Shown here one piece after another: positions 49,781 to 58,557 of a DNA stretch of 64,000 nucleotides. A program made the position numbers and the translations under genes. The DNA is from Pelomonas sp965229315 (GTDB lineage: Bacteria; Pseudomonadota; Gammaproteobacteria; Burkholderiales; Burkholderiaceae_C). How positions within the stretch are numbered: position 1 is the stretch's first letter; the number at the start of each line of letters is the position of its first letter. The stretch lies in assembly GCF_965229315.1 (NCBI RefSeq), contig NZ_CBDDJA010000002.1, forward strand, positions 558,001 to 622,000, written 5' to 3'. The notes beneath the pieces are model-generated. The model saw only the letters and a list, made by a program, of their open reading frames with translations, was not told the origin of the DNA and did not search any database.

Positions 49781-50265
49781 GGTGGGGGCAGCGATGAATC
49801 GCCGCGCGAATCGCGCGCCTTCTCCAGGTAGGCATCGATGCGGCGTTGGACAGCCTCGAATCGCTCGCCCATTTGGGCCGGCGGCGTAGGGTCCCAACGC
49901 TCGACGAAGCGGGCGAGCCGCGCTTTCACTGCATCGTGCTTCTGACGCATGGCCGGCTCGTTGCGCTCGGCCTCCGAGATCCCCGCCAGCGTGTCCCATT
50001 CTGTGCGGGTCAGGCCGAGCAGCAGGATGCGGATGAGCTTCGCCACCTCGACCGCGATCTCATCAGCGGTTCGTGCATTGCGACTGATCAGTTCCCGCCA
50101 GTGCGCCGCCTTCGGCACGCGTTCGAAGTTGGACAAGCCGAGACGCTGGAGAAGGTGTTCGGGCGACTCGGGTTCGCGCTTCTCGCGCGGCGGACCGGCC
50201 AGCGATCTCCAGAATGGCGAAAGTCCTTCTGGTTGGGCGTTGTCGGATGCATGCTTGGCTGTCAT
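49777..50265 (-). CDS. Unknown charged helical protein
   Basis: A 162-residue protein (MTAKHASDNAQPEGLSPFWR...) of mostly helical, charged sequence (NARTADEIAVEVAKLIRILL; AMRQKHDAVKARLARFVERW) and no recognised domain. It is coupled to the following gene by ATGA. The gap of 212 bases to its right shows no further gene. Confidence 0.5.
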   Translation of the reverse strand: MTAKHASDNAQPEGLSPFWRSLAGPPREKREPESPEHLLQRLGLSNFERVPKAAHWRELISRNARTADEIAVEVAKLIRILLLGLTRTEWDTLAGISEAERNEPAMRQKHDAVKARLARFVERWDPTPPAQMGERFEAVQRRIDAYLEKARDSRGDSSLPPP

Positions 50266-50477
50266 GGATGAACTCCCTTGGTGACGAGGTGAGCATCCGC
50301 TAAATTGCTTCGGTACAGACGTGCTGGATACGAGTTGCGATCGGTGAAGTTGGTGTCGCCCCGGGCCGCAGGCGCACCCAGGCCGAAAGAACTATTGGAG
50401 CCGTGGCCCCGATCAGGTTTGCAGACCTGCCTGGAAGGCTATGAAGCTGGCCCGAGTGGGGCTGAGGCAGTGAGAGC

Positions 50478-51251
50478 TCAGAGCTTTGTGTCGCTGGTCT
50501 TCGGCCGCTCCCCTTTGATGTTGCCAGCCCCGGAAGACATGTAGCGCATGAAGGCGCGGCCGGCATCAAGGTCCACAAGCTGACCAAAGCCCGATGCCAT
50601 GATCTTGGTGCCGTTCTTGAGCTGGGGTTGGTAAAGCACGCCGAAGGCCTTCTTGCATGCCGGGTCGAGCCGGATGCTGTCGTTGTCGCCCTTGCGAATG
50701 AACGGGAAGTCGAGGCACTGACCTTCGAACAGATGAACGCCGTCGATGGCCGGGTCACCCGGTTGAGATGCGATCGAACCGCCGTTCACGATCATGAAGG
50801 CGCTCTTGATCTCCGCGGCCCCCCTGTATTTGGCGAGCATGTCAGACACCATCTTTTGATACTCATACTTTCCGCCGGCGTCGTCGCGCCAGATGCCCCA
50901 GACGCGGCCTTCGTGCACGAAGATCTTCACGAAGTTGAGGTTCGACTTCTCCTGCGGATGAAGATCGAACCTGATGCCGGCCTTCACCTTTGCGCGTGTG
51001 GTCGGACTGGTGAGTACATAGTCCGACTGCTGCAGGTTGATCGGCCGATCATTGGCGTCCTTGCTGCCGGCCGGAAATCGCTTCTTGATCTGCGCGATGG
51101 CTTCGCCTTCGCTCATGCCAATTCGGACCCCGAGAAGTTCGTAGCCGGCGATCACGCCGTTGCTGTCCTCAGGTTTGTAGATACCTGCGGCGGCAGCGGG
51201 AAGAGTGATCAATGCGACCAAGCTTGCGACGGTGGCGAGGATACGGTTCAT
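50478..51251 (-). CDS. Exported protein, unknown
   Basis: A 257-residue protein with a signal peptide (MNRILATVASLVALITLPAA then AAG). The mature part begins YELLGVRIGMSEGEAIAQIK then KRFP, a pattern seen in periplasmic proteins with a small-protein-A/BamE-like start, and contains EGQCLDFPFIRKGDNDSIRL. Function is not known. It is probably accessory, as similar exported proteins occur singly. A small exported-protein gene lies 75 bases upstream in the same direction. Confidence 0.55.
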   Translation of the reverse strand: MNRILATVASLVALITLPAAAAGIYKPEDSNGVIAGYELLGVRIGMSEGEAIAQIKKRFPAGSKDANDRPINLQQSDYVLTSPTTRAKVKAGIRFDLHPQEKSNLNFVKIFVHEGRVWGIWRDDAGGKYEYQKMVSDMLAKYRGAAEIKSAFMIVNGGSIASQPGDPAIDGVHLFEGQCLDFPFIRKGDNDSIRLDPACKKAFGVLYQPQLKNGTKIMASGFGQLVDLDAGRAFMRYMSSGAGNIKGERPKTSDTKL

Positions 51252-51326
51252 GTTGGATGAGTGGGAACGTACGGGCGAGTTGGTCCGAACCGCAACTGCG
51301 GCTGGGAGACAAGAGAAGTAGGGCCG

Positions 51327-51575
51327 TCAGCGCTTGGCGATGGACGTCGGCTGCGGCGTGGCATCCTTGACGGAACCGTTCAGCAGCGGATCGGCGTCAC
51401 GACGTGCAGCGGTAGCTGCCGCGGCAAGCGTTCCCGCATCACGCGATGGCTTGGCCGCCACGACGGCCGCTGGTTGTGTTGGCGCCGATGCTTCTGTCGC
51501 CGGTGCCGTACTGCCGCTTTGCGCGATCAGTAGGCAGGCAACGGCGGCGAGCTGCCGCGCTCCTCGAATTTTCAT
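51327..51575 (-). CDS. Small exported Ala-rich protein
   Basis: An 82-residue protein with a signal-like start (MKIRGARQLAAVACLLIAQS then GSTA) and an alanine/proline/threonine-rich, probably disordered mature part. GGGAGG and AAGG lie just before the ATG at 51575. No domain recognised. Confidence 0.45.
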   Translation of the reverse strand: MKIRGARQLAAVACLLIAQSGSTAPATEASAPTQPAAVVAAKPSRDAGTLAAAATAARRDADPLLNGSVKDATPQPTSIAKR

Positions 51576-51729
51576 TCCTTACCTCCCCAGGATGAATGAC
51601 GGATGGGTCAAAAAGTGCTCCATCCGGATCGAACGGAGGTCAATGCAACTCTTAATGATCCACAAAGAGCACCTAATGTATAGCGAATGATGTGGAGAGG
51701 GAAGTTCTTGAAATTGATGCTGTCCGGTC

Positions 51730-51984
51730 ATGCCCAAGACCAAACCCGTCCTGACCTCGCGCGAGGTGTTCGCTCGCAATTTGCGCCGTGCAAGGCGCTT
51801 GAAGGATGTGACGCAGGAGACCTTGGCGCTCGACGCCAGCGTGCCGCGGGCGTACCTGAGCCGCGTCGAGCGAGGGAACATCAACATCTCGCTTGACAAC
51901 GCGGACGCACTTGCCCGTGCGATCGGCGTCGCGCTGCACGAACTGGTCGACCCGGCAAAGTTCGCCGGTTTCGACGAGACTTGA
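51730..51984 (+). CDS. XRE-family transcriptional regulator
   Basis: An 84-residue protein that is almost entirely one Cro/C1-type helix-turn-helix: FARNLRRARRLKDVTQETLA then LDASVPRAYLSRVERGNINI and DNADALARAIGVALHELV. Small regulators of this shape control plasmid, phage and restriction (C-protein) genes. It is divergent from the exported-protein genes and could repress itself. GTGCTC and GAGCAC, forming an inverted repeat at 51616-51621 and 51667-51672, lie upstream as a possible site. Confidence 0.8.
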   Translation: MPKTKPVLTSREVFARNLRRARRLKDVTQETLALDASVPRAYLSRVERGNINISLDNADALARAIGVALHELVDPAKFAGFDET

Positions 51985-52043
51985 CGGGTGGTCGCTCTTG
52001 GCGACCACCTTCAATGCCTTCTGTTGCCATGGCGCTGAGCCTC

Positions 52044-52457
52044 TCATTCCAGGGCCATGAGGGCCGCACGACGCGCCGCGATCGTGCGTGCTAGGTCACG
52101 CGCATATCGGATCCAGGCGAATCCGTCCTCTACGCCGGTGTCTTCGTACTCGGGGATGTCGAGGATGTAGGCCGTAGCTTCCGCACTGGCTGCGAGCACA
52201 TCGACCAGACGACTGTGCAGGCCGTAAGCGGCGCAGAAGTCGGCCACCATGCATGGGCTGGGGTGTTCTTCCAGCGTATCCAGCGCCACGTCCAACCGCA
52301 CGCACTCCAGCCGGGCCAGTAGAGTCGCCTCGGCGCTCTCTGCGTCGATCTCGACGATGGCGAGGCAGGGGGATGTGAGCCAGCGCTTCCCATGTGGGGG
52401 CTCCTCGCCGCGCCGGAACCGAAGTCGCTCTTCGTCGTTCAGCTTTCGCCACGTCAT
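52044..52457 (-). CDS. Unknown protein
   Basis: A 137-residue protein (MTWRKLNDEERLRFRRGEEP...). The N-terminus is basic; the body is helical and alanine-rich (LECVRLDVALDTLEEHPSPC; IRYARDLARTIAARRAALMA). A longer frame to 52712 runs into the neighbouring gene and is rejected. It follows the 67-residue ORF by 14 bases. No family recognised. Confidence 0.5.
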   Translation of the reverse strand: MTWRKLNDEERLRFRRGEEPPHGKRWLTSPCLAIVEIDAESAEATLLARLECVRLDVALDTLEEHPSPCMVADFCAAYGLHSRLVDVLAASAEATAYILDIPEYEDTGVEDGFAWIRYARDLARTIAARRAALMALE

Positions 52458-52471
52458 GACTGGCTGCCCGG

Positions 52472-52675
52472 TCAGTGAACGAGTTCGATATCGCTGCCAC
52501 ACCAATGCGCGAGCATGAAGTAGGTCTCCAGCGACAGTGCGAGCTCGTCTCCGTCCACGATCCAGCCGAGCGTCCTGTCCCTGATCGTTTTCTGCATCAG
52601 GCTTCGAGTCGGTTCCGGAAGGCTCGCGATCACGATGCGGCCTTCGGCATCGAGTTGCGTCAGCGCGCGATTCAT
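52472..52675 (-). CDS. Small protein, unknown
   Basis: A 67-residue protein (MNRALTQLDAEGRIVIASLP...) with a central IRDRTLGWIVDGDELALSLE. It lies just upstream of the 137-residue ORF and probably forms a pair with it. No motif recognised. Confidence 0.45.
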   Translation of the reverse strand: MNRALTQLDAEGRIVIASLPEPTRSLMQKTIRDRTLGWIVDGDELALSLETYFMLAHWCGSDIELVH

Positions 52676-53137
52676 CGCTCACCTCGCCCACACGCTCCGC
52701 CGCAGCGGCCACGGTGCCGCTTGATGGGATCCAGTTCTTCGGCTTCGAAGAACCCGGACGGGTACTGGTCTCGGATGTAGCGGGTATCGGCGCTTCAAGA
52801 TCAGCCCTCAGGCGAGCTGACGGAATGTGAAAGCGATCAGTCTAGAAACATGCTTTGTGGCAGCCAAGTTTTGAGGCTGATCACCACTGCCGGAAAAAGT
52901 TGTGTTTTGGCGACACGCTCTCATTTGTTGGCTTGTAACAAATTGAACATGGGGCAAGTCGTTGATTGGAAAGATATTTTCTTTAGCTCGATGGTTTATC
53001 GTATATCTCCTGTTCCATCGAGATGGTGTGGTGAGTATTAAATACACCATTGCCCCAGATCGCGCTGCCTGAGATTGCTTGGTGATTCGAGTGTGCATTC
53101 ATACAGTGAAGACTCCTGAAATCAACCGGAGTCATGA
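52676..53137. other. AT-richer gap before the integrase gene
   Basis: About 460 bases, noticeably less GC-rich than the surroundings and without a convincing gene. It contains an 8-base inverted repeat CTCGATGG (52987-52994) / CCATCGAG (53015-53022), and GACTCC (53111-53116) / GGAGTC (53128-53133), which pairs the integrase Shine-Dalgarno. Such regions next to integrase genes often hold the element's attachment site, but I cannot identify it. Confidence 0.45.
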
Positions 53138-54652
53138 ATGCCCGTAATCGCTAAAAGCCAAGCCAATTGCACCCAAAGAGCTACTGACACTTTGATGTCA
53201 AAACGATTTGCGCTGCCGCATGTTCCGCAAATCTCGCTGAGAAGGCAAATTATCTCAGCGCAGTTCGAAGTGCCTGTCGCGGCACCAGCGGGTGGATACT
53301 TTCCACTTCATCAGTCGCCAGGCTGGCCTTCAGTCATCCCCTCCACCGCAGGGCGCTTGGACCCACTGCAGATCGATGCCTTCAATGAGCCCTCCCGTAG
53401 TCGACCCATCAGCCATTGCAGGCTCAACCGCACGCGCCTCAGTGAGGCTCTGGAGATTTACCTCGAAGAAATGGGTGCAGAGGACCAGAATAAGCCACGA
53501 GTGCTCGTCGACAAGCGCCGGGTGATCGATGATCTACTCGAATATCTGAAGACCCGTCAGCCTGCGGGGGCGGATATCTGGTTGGATGAGATTCAGTCGA
53601 GCGATATCTACTGGTACATCAAGAACTTGAGAGGGCGGCCTGGAAAGATTCGCTTCAAGAATGCGGTGCGCGGAAATTCAGCATCTCGTACCTTGGAGAA
53701 GAAAGGCCGCATGCTGGACCACTTCTTTGAGTTTGCCTGCCACAAGCTCCACGCTTGTTCAGATAATCCTGTGGCTGCACAGCGGGACATCTTCGAGAAA
53801 CTCAAGCAGGAGGCGGTGCGTGAGGCGCGGCATTACCTTCCGTTTACCTCTGACCAGCTGCAGATCATCTTTGATCCTCACGCCTACCTGACGTATTCGA
53901 ACCAGCCGGACTGGTTCTGGGCTCCGTTGCTCGCGGCGCACCTCGGCGTTCGTGCCGGCGAAGTGGTCCAGCTTTCGGTCGACGACTTCCACTTCGACCC
54001 AATGCACAAGATCTGGTTCGTGGCGATCCGGCTTCAGTTCGCGAAGAACCGGAACTCGGTCCGCACCCTTCCTTTGCATCAAGGCCTGATCGACCTGGGG
54101 CTGATTGACTACATCGAGCGGGTGCGCGCGCTGGGCGGCACGCAACTGTTTCCCCATCGGGACTACACGACCGCCACCTTGAGCCGTGACCCGTCCAAAC
54201 GCGTCTCGGAGAACTTTGCCAAGCTGCTGGCCAAGTGCGGCCTTGAACACCCTGACCTGGTGTTCCATAGCTTCCGTCACATGGTCGTTTCTGCGCTGCA
54301 TGACGCCGGCGTTTCCCTGGCCGAAGCCATGCAGATCTGCGGACACGAGGCGATGGAATTTCGGGTCAGAGCAGGTGAGATGACCAGGAAGCAGGCACGG
54401 AGCCTGCACCTGCCGACCTACACCCATCCAACGGCGCCGCGGCTGAACATCAGCTATCCAGCCGCAAGGCTCAAGACGGAGATCGAGCGCAGCGTGACGC
54501 TGCCGATTGACTACGCGCGGCTGCGCACTGCCGCTGGCATCGTGGCAGAGCACCTCCGGCGAACGCCTGAAGGTTTTGCTGCGGGCTGGCCGCTGCAGAA
54601 CCGCCGGTACACCGAGCTTCAGCTGAGCCGGTTGGACTCTCCGCCGTACTGA
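53138..54652 (+). CDS. Tyrosine recombinase / integrase
   Basis: A 504-residue tyrosine recombinase. The core-binding part lies around residues 95-200; the catalytic domain has the first arginine in AHLGVRAGEVVQLSVDDF, H-x-x-R in HSFRHMVVSALHDAGVS, GHE (QICGHEAMEF) and the tyrosine probably in HLPTYTHPTAP. It should integrate or excise the surrounding mobile element. The GGAG Shine-Dalgarno six bases upstream is part of a 6-base stem. Two ATG codons (53134 and 53138) lie close; only the second is in frame. Confidence 0.85.
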   Translation: MPVIAKSQANCTQRATDTLMSKRFALPHVPQISLRRQIISAQFEVPVAAPAGGYFPLHQSPGWPSVIPSTAGRLDPLQIDAFNEPSRSRPISHCRLNRTRLSEALEIYLEEMGAEDQNKPRVLVDKRRVIDDLLEYLKTRQPAGADIWLDEIQSSDIYWYIKNLRGRPGKIRFKNAVRGNSASRTLEKKGRMLDHFFEFACHKLHACSDNPVAAQRDIFEKLKQEAVREARHYLPFTSDQLQIIFDPHAYLTYSNQPDWFWAPLLAAHLGVRAGEVVQLSVDDFHFDPMHKIWFVAIRLQFAKNRNSVRTLPLHQGLIDLGLIDYIERVRALGGTQLFPHRDYTTATLSRDPSKRVSENFAKLLAKCGLEHPDLVFHSFRHMVVSALHDAGVSLAEAMQICGHEAMEFRVRAGEMTRKQARSLHLPTYTHPTAPRLNISYPAARLKTEIERSVTLPIDYARLRTAAGIVAEHLRRTPEGFAAGWPLQNRRYTELQLSRLDSPPY

Positions 54653-54763
54653 GCATTGCTGCGCCAAGGCGGGGTCCCCTTCCAGAGAGGCGGACCTCGC
54701 TCGCGCGCGTGACGACACGCACCTTGACGGCGTATCTCCTGGATCAAACCTGTGTAACCAAGA

Positions 54764-55204
54764 ATGAACCACAAGTGTCCTGCCAGGCAAGGCAAGAGCG
54801 ATGTGCCACCAGCCCGCAAGCGAACCATCAGCGCGGCGAGATGCCCCCAAGCAACCCGTCCCGTCAACTTCCGAATGACCCCTGCGGAGATCGCGCAGCT
54901 GGACAACTGCGCTATTGCTGCGCACCGTAGCCGCTCAGAGTTGATCCTGCAGGGCCTGCGACGCTGCATGCGGGACGGGGTTTGGCATTCGGCGAGCATG
55001 CCGGCATCGGTATCTCGGGATTTGGTGTCACCGCCCGCCGAGGTCGTGGCGCTGTCGCAAGTGTTGCTGGGGCTGGCGATGAGCTTGGATAGCCTGTTCT
55101 CCGGTGCGCGGCGATCCTCGAAGGTGATGCAGGACGCCACCGCGACCCTCGCCGACGCGAAGGTCATGCTGGCCCGCCTGATTGAGGATCTCGGGTGCTC
55201 CTGA
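54764..55204 (+). CDS. Ribbon-helix-helix relaxosome-type protein
   Basis: A 146-residue protein. RPVNFRMTPAEIAQLDNCAI then AAHRSRSELILQGLR is the beta-strand plus two helices of a ribbon-helix-helix DNA-binding domain, as in MobC and similar relaxosome accessory proteins. A helical C-terminal half follows. Its stop overlaps the relaxase start, which supports a role in mobilisation. Shorter starts are possible (the conserved part begins about residue 30). Confidence 0.65.
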   Translation: MNHKCPARQGKSDVPPARKRTISAARCPQATRPVNFRMTPAEIAQLDNCAIAAHRSRSELILQGLRRCMRDGVWHSASMPASVSRDLVSPPAEVVALSQVLLGLAMSLDSLFSGARRSSKVMQDATATLADAKVMLARLIEDLGCS

Positions 55205-55878
55205 AGATCATCAACTTCCGGCGAAAGCAGCCCAGGAGGCGATCTGACCTTCGGCGATTGCTGCGCTATCTGTTCACGCCCCACCAATCCGTGGCGGGTG
55301 CTGGCGCCCGTCTGCTCGGTGCGCCGCAGCTTCACAAGCTGGTGCTCTCGGCAATGCCCTGGAGTGCCGCCGGGATTCGCGATGCGGCGTCGCAACTGAC
55401 GCAGCAGATGGACCGCTATTGCCGCGCTGCGCGGCCAGGGCAACCTTTGCCGGACGTCTGGTACGTCCACATCATTGTTTCGTTCCCTCCTGGCGCCACA
55501 GGCGTTCTGCGCGTGCCGGTCGATCCGCACGAGCACATCACGCGCTGGCGATCTCCGGCCCAGAACGCCTATCGGATCACCCGCGATGTCTTGGAATTCT
55601 TTGGCTGGACGCAGAACCGGCCGAGCCTGTTCGTCGCCCATGGCGACAGGCGCCACGTGCATGTCCACGTGGTCGCCGTCCTGCCGGTTTTCAATGATGA
55701 AGACTGGGCGGTGCTGCGCTTGTCGCGACGGCAACTGGACGAGGTGGCCAAGATCTGCGCGGAAGCGTTCTCGATTCCTTTGGCCTCGCGAGCGGCGCAC
55801 AAGCACCATCAGAAGTGGGAGGATTTGCTGGACTGGCGCTCGCGCGAAGTCGATGAAGCGGGGTTAGACCCTGGCTGA
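55195..55878 (+). CDS. Short relaxase-like mobilisation protein
   Basis: A 227-residue HUH-type relaxase candidate. VAHGDRRHVHVHVVAVLPVF contains the H-x-H-x-H metal site of MobA-type relaxases on a beta strand, preceded by YVHIIVSFPPGATG and AYRITRDVLEFFGW (helix of the fold). It is much shorter than full relaxases and has no helicase or primase domain. A catalytic tyrosine is not obvious near the N-terminus. The start GTG 55195 overlaps the ribbon-helix-helix gene. Function as an origin-nicking enzyme is inferred. Confidence 0.65.
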   Translation: MLLKIINFRRKQPRRRSDLRRLLRYLFTPHQSVAGAGARLLGAPQLHKLVLSAMPWSAAGIRDAASQLTQQMDRYCRAARPGQPLPDVWYVHIIVSFPPGATGVLRVPVDPHEHITRWRSPAQNAYRITRDVLEFFGWTQNRPSLFVAHGDRRHVHVHVVAVLPVFNDEDWAVLRLSRRQLDEVAKICAEAFSIPLASRAAHKHHQKWEDLLDWRSREVDEAGLDPG

Positions 55879-56241
55879 CTGGCCTTGCCATCTGTGGCCG
55901 GCGAACGGCGCATTAGGTTGGTGCGACACGTTCGCGCCTTCAGGCCTACGCGTTCGCTGCGACCATCACCGGTCGTTCGGCGGTCTGTGGCCCGTATGTC
56001 AACTGCACGTTCGGGACTGGACATTCAACCATGCGCAGGCTCCGACGGATCTCGAACGACCGGTTCCGCCTGCGGCGACCGGCTTTTAAGTGCTGAGGAG
56101 GGAACGAGAAGCGCTGTTCGTTTGGTGCTTGAGTTGGCCTAGCGTGTGAATCGGACACGCCGAGGGGCTCCGGCGCCGATCTGCGCTCCGAATCGGTATG
56201 ACTGGCCTGCAGGACGCAGGCCGGCCCGCTAGGGCGGAGAT
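55879..56241. other. Intergenic stretch with terminator-like hairpin
   Basis: About 360 bases between the relaxase gene and the end of the protease operon, without a supported gene. GGCCTGC (56204-56210) and GCAGGCC (56216-56222) form a 7-base stem, 20 bases downstream of the metallo-hydrolase stop, which may terminate the operon. An origin of transfer could also be here, but none is recognised. Confidence 0.4.
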
Positions 56242-57282
56242 TCAAGGCAGGCTGACGGTCACAGTGCCTTCGGCGCCATACACCGTGCTGTATTGGTGCT
56301 GGGCAATCAGCAGAGCGTCATTCCAAGGGCTCGTGAGGCTGGTCTCGTAGTTGAAGATCAGCTCGGGCGTCTTGCCATGCCGCACGGTTCTTGCGACGGC
56401 CTCGGGTGACGGATGCCCATAGATCTTGCCGTTGCTGCTGAACAGGTATCGCGGGCTGTTCAGCGCCTTGATGAACGGAATAGACACGTTCGCCTTGCTC
56501 CCGTGGTGCGGTAGCTTGACTAGGGCGAACTTGTAGGGAGGCTGTTCTCCGACCGCGCTTAGCGAGGCTAGTAGACGCGACGGATATGCATCCGCGCCGA
56601 ACAGGATTCGATGCGTCCCATACTGGAACACAAAGGCAATGCTGCTGCCGTTGGCCTCGGCCACGTCCTCGATGAAAGGGGCATCGGCAAGTGCATCGAC
56701 GTCCATGGCATTTCCGCCGCCGAAGCCTTCCCGTTCCGACTCGACGATGTGTTCTGCGAGCGGGTCGGCGTAGAGTCCAGCGGCATCGCAGACGTCGATC
56801 CACTTTTTTCGAAGGCGTTTAAGCAGGCCGTCGTCAGGCGACAGCAGATGGATTGACGCGCCGCCGGGAATATCCACCGGGGCTCCAACGGAGTCGACTG
56901 AGATCGGACCGCCTCCGAAATCTTGATTCCATGGCAGGCCCTTGCCCAGGATGAGTTCGGTGAGCCGTTCGCCTTCCTTCTCGCTGAACGCCTCGCCAGG
57001 AAGATGGCGCAGGCCGTTGAACCAGAGGTCTCGCACGGGGACGCCAAAAAAATCCTTCTCAAGGAGTCCAATCATCCCGGCAATGTGGTCTCTGTCGATG
57101 TGAGTCACCACGACGAGCTCGAGCTGCCCACCCCTGGCCACGAGCGCTTCCAGTTTCTGTCTCAGGTTCTTTGAAACGCTCAACCCGCAGTCGATCAGGA
57201 TGACGTGGGGTGCGTGGCTGTCACCGTACTCGATCCAGAGGCAGTCGCCGTAGTTTGCCGGTAGCGCAGTCACCTCAAGCAT
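56242..57282 (-). CDS. Metallo-beta-lactamase-fold hydrolase (ComEC-type)
   Basis: A 346-residue MBL-fold protein. VVVTHIDRDHIAGMIGLLEK holds H-x-D-x-D-H at residues 61-66, the ComEC/Rec2-type variant, with LIDCGLSVSKN (early strand), ILFGADAYPSRLL and LPHHGSKANV completing the metal site. ComEC-type domains degrade DNA strands or act as unknown hydrolases. There is no membrane segment, so it is soluble. It is the last gene of the protease operon, nine bases after the 421-residue gene. Confidence 0.82.
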   Translation of the reverse strand: MLEVTALPANYGDCLWIEYGDSHAPHVILIDCGLSVSKNLRQKLEALVARGGQLELVVVTHIDRDHIAGMIGLLEKDFFGVPVRDLWFNGLRHLPGEAFSEKEGERLTELILGKGLPWNQDFGGGPISVDSVGAPVDIPGGASIHLLSPDDGLLKRLRKKWIDVCDAAGLYADPLAEHIVESEREGFGGGNAMDVDALADAPFIEDVAEANGSSIAFVFQYGTHRILFGADAYPSRLLASLSAVGEQPPYKFALVKLPHHGSKANVSIPFIKALNSPRYLFSSNGKIYGHPSPEAVARTVRHGKTPELIFNYETSLTSPWNDALLIAQHQYSTVYGAEGTVTVSLP

Positions 57283-57291
57283 GCTCCCTCC

Positions 57292-58557
57292 TCAATCTTT
57301 CTTGGCGAAGTCCAGGTACTTCGAGACATCAATGGTGGTGAATACCTCGTCCTTCGAACAAGCCAGCGACGCGCGGGTGACGGCGGCGAGCGCCCTCTTA
57401 GCGGGTTGGTCCTTGGCGTCCACGACCGTCAAGTAATTCAATGCATCCGAAAGAACGCGTAGGCCGATGGTGAAGTAAGGAAGGCCCCGCTCTACCGCAC
57501 CCAGGATGAGTTGTCGGGCTTGGACGAAACCGCTGGAGTTGGTTTCCGCATCTCGTAGCAGCGTCCAGCCAACGGCGATGCCAATGTCCGCCATCCAGTA
57601 GTTGTCCGCCAAGCAATTCGCGACCATTTCCGACCACTTCAGGTGCTCATCGCCGGCAAGCGCGTCGATGTACGCGGCGATTGCAGCTGTGAAGGGCTCC
57701 TGAATCTTGAAGTCGAAATTCGTTCCGAGTCGATTGACTACCTTGTACACAGCTTTCACCGAAGGCCAGTCACCGCTTGACAGATATTCCATCAGCGCTT
57801 CGAGTGACGGATCTTCAAGTTCCAAGCGAATGTTCCACCGCGAACCGGTGTTCAGAGAATCTGGACGTTGCGCACGCAGAACAAAAGGCGCAACTTCATC
57901 CTTCTTGGACCAAGTCTCCGGATATGAAATGAGCGTCCATTTCTCTGTGCCCCCACGTGCCAAAAGCCAAGCGCGCCCCCTCGGTGGAGATGCATCTAAC
58001 GGCGTATTGGTTGGTAACTTGGCAACAAAGTCTGTCGCTGGCGCTTCCGTAAAGCGAGCGATTGGATGGCCGTGCCTCCTGCAGTTGAGCACGCCGGCCA
58101 CGAACCCGCGAGGGTTCAGTAGGCTGGCGTCCAGCCGGTGTGACGTAGCGAAGGCGAGAACTTCCAACTCTGGGGGCGTTGACCTAGTAGTCGACGACAT
58201 CACGACGCGAGCAATAGCGCTGTCGTCAATGAACGGTTCAGACGTCACTGAACTTGATTTGGATGTCAGAAACTGCGGAACAGAAAATAGAAGTTCCTGG
58301 CCTTCACCAATCTCAATGGTGCGTCTGGTGTGCCGCCCCCTGGGATGGACCAGCTCGACCAGATATTTTCCGGCCTCAGGCATGGGAAGCAAGGACGGTG
58401 CTTCAGCGCGACCTGGGCCGACGGATATCGGCTGCTCGCTGTATACAACTTCCCCGATCTCTCCGGCCTTGATCGCCCAGACGTTGCAAACGAGCTGGCG
58501 GGTGCGGGCAGCGTCACGCGCGCCCGCTTCGCCTGAAAACTTGATTACTGAGCCCAT
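57292..58557 (-). CDS. Unknown protein of the protease operon
   Basis: A 421-residue protein without a recognised family. Residues about 25-105 look like a beta-sandwich (GKYLVELVHPRGRHTRRTIE then IGEGQELLFSVPQ). The C-terminal half is helical and may be a repeat scaffold (KWSEMVANCLADNYWMADIG; VQARQLILGAVERGLPYFTI). It overlaps the caspase-like gene by 13 bases, so translation is coupled and the products may bind. A role as adaptor, substrate or inhibitor of the protease is plausible but unproved. Confidence 0.55.
   Translation of the reverse strand: MGSVIKFSGEAGARDAARTRQLVCNVWAIKAGEIGEVVYSEQPISVGPGRAEAPSLLPMPEAGKYLVELVHPRGRHTRRTIEIGEGQELLFSVPQFLTSKSSSVTSEPFIDDSAIARVVMSSTTRSTPPELEVLAFATSHRLDASLLNPRGFVAGVLNCRRHGHPIARFTEAPATDFVAKLPTNTPLDASPPRGRAWLLARGGTEKWTLISYPETWSKKDEVAPFVLRAQRPDSLNTGSRWNIRLELEDPSLEALMEYLSSGDWPSVKAVYKVVNRLGTNFDFKIQEPFTAAIAAYIDALAGDEHLKWSEMVANCLADNYWMADIGIAVGWTLLRDAETNSSGFVQARQLILGAVERGLPYFTIGLRVLSDALNYLTVVDAKDQPAKRALAAVTRASLACSKDEVFTTIDVSKYLDFAKKD

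Noticed and set aside
49298..49831. 177-codon plus-strand ORF
   Set aside because: It overlaps two minus-strand ORFs joined by ATGA, which have better start signals and coupling.
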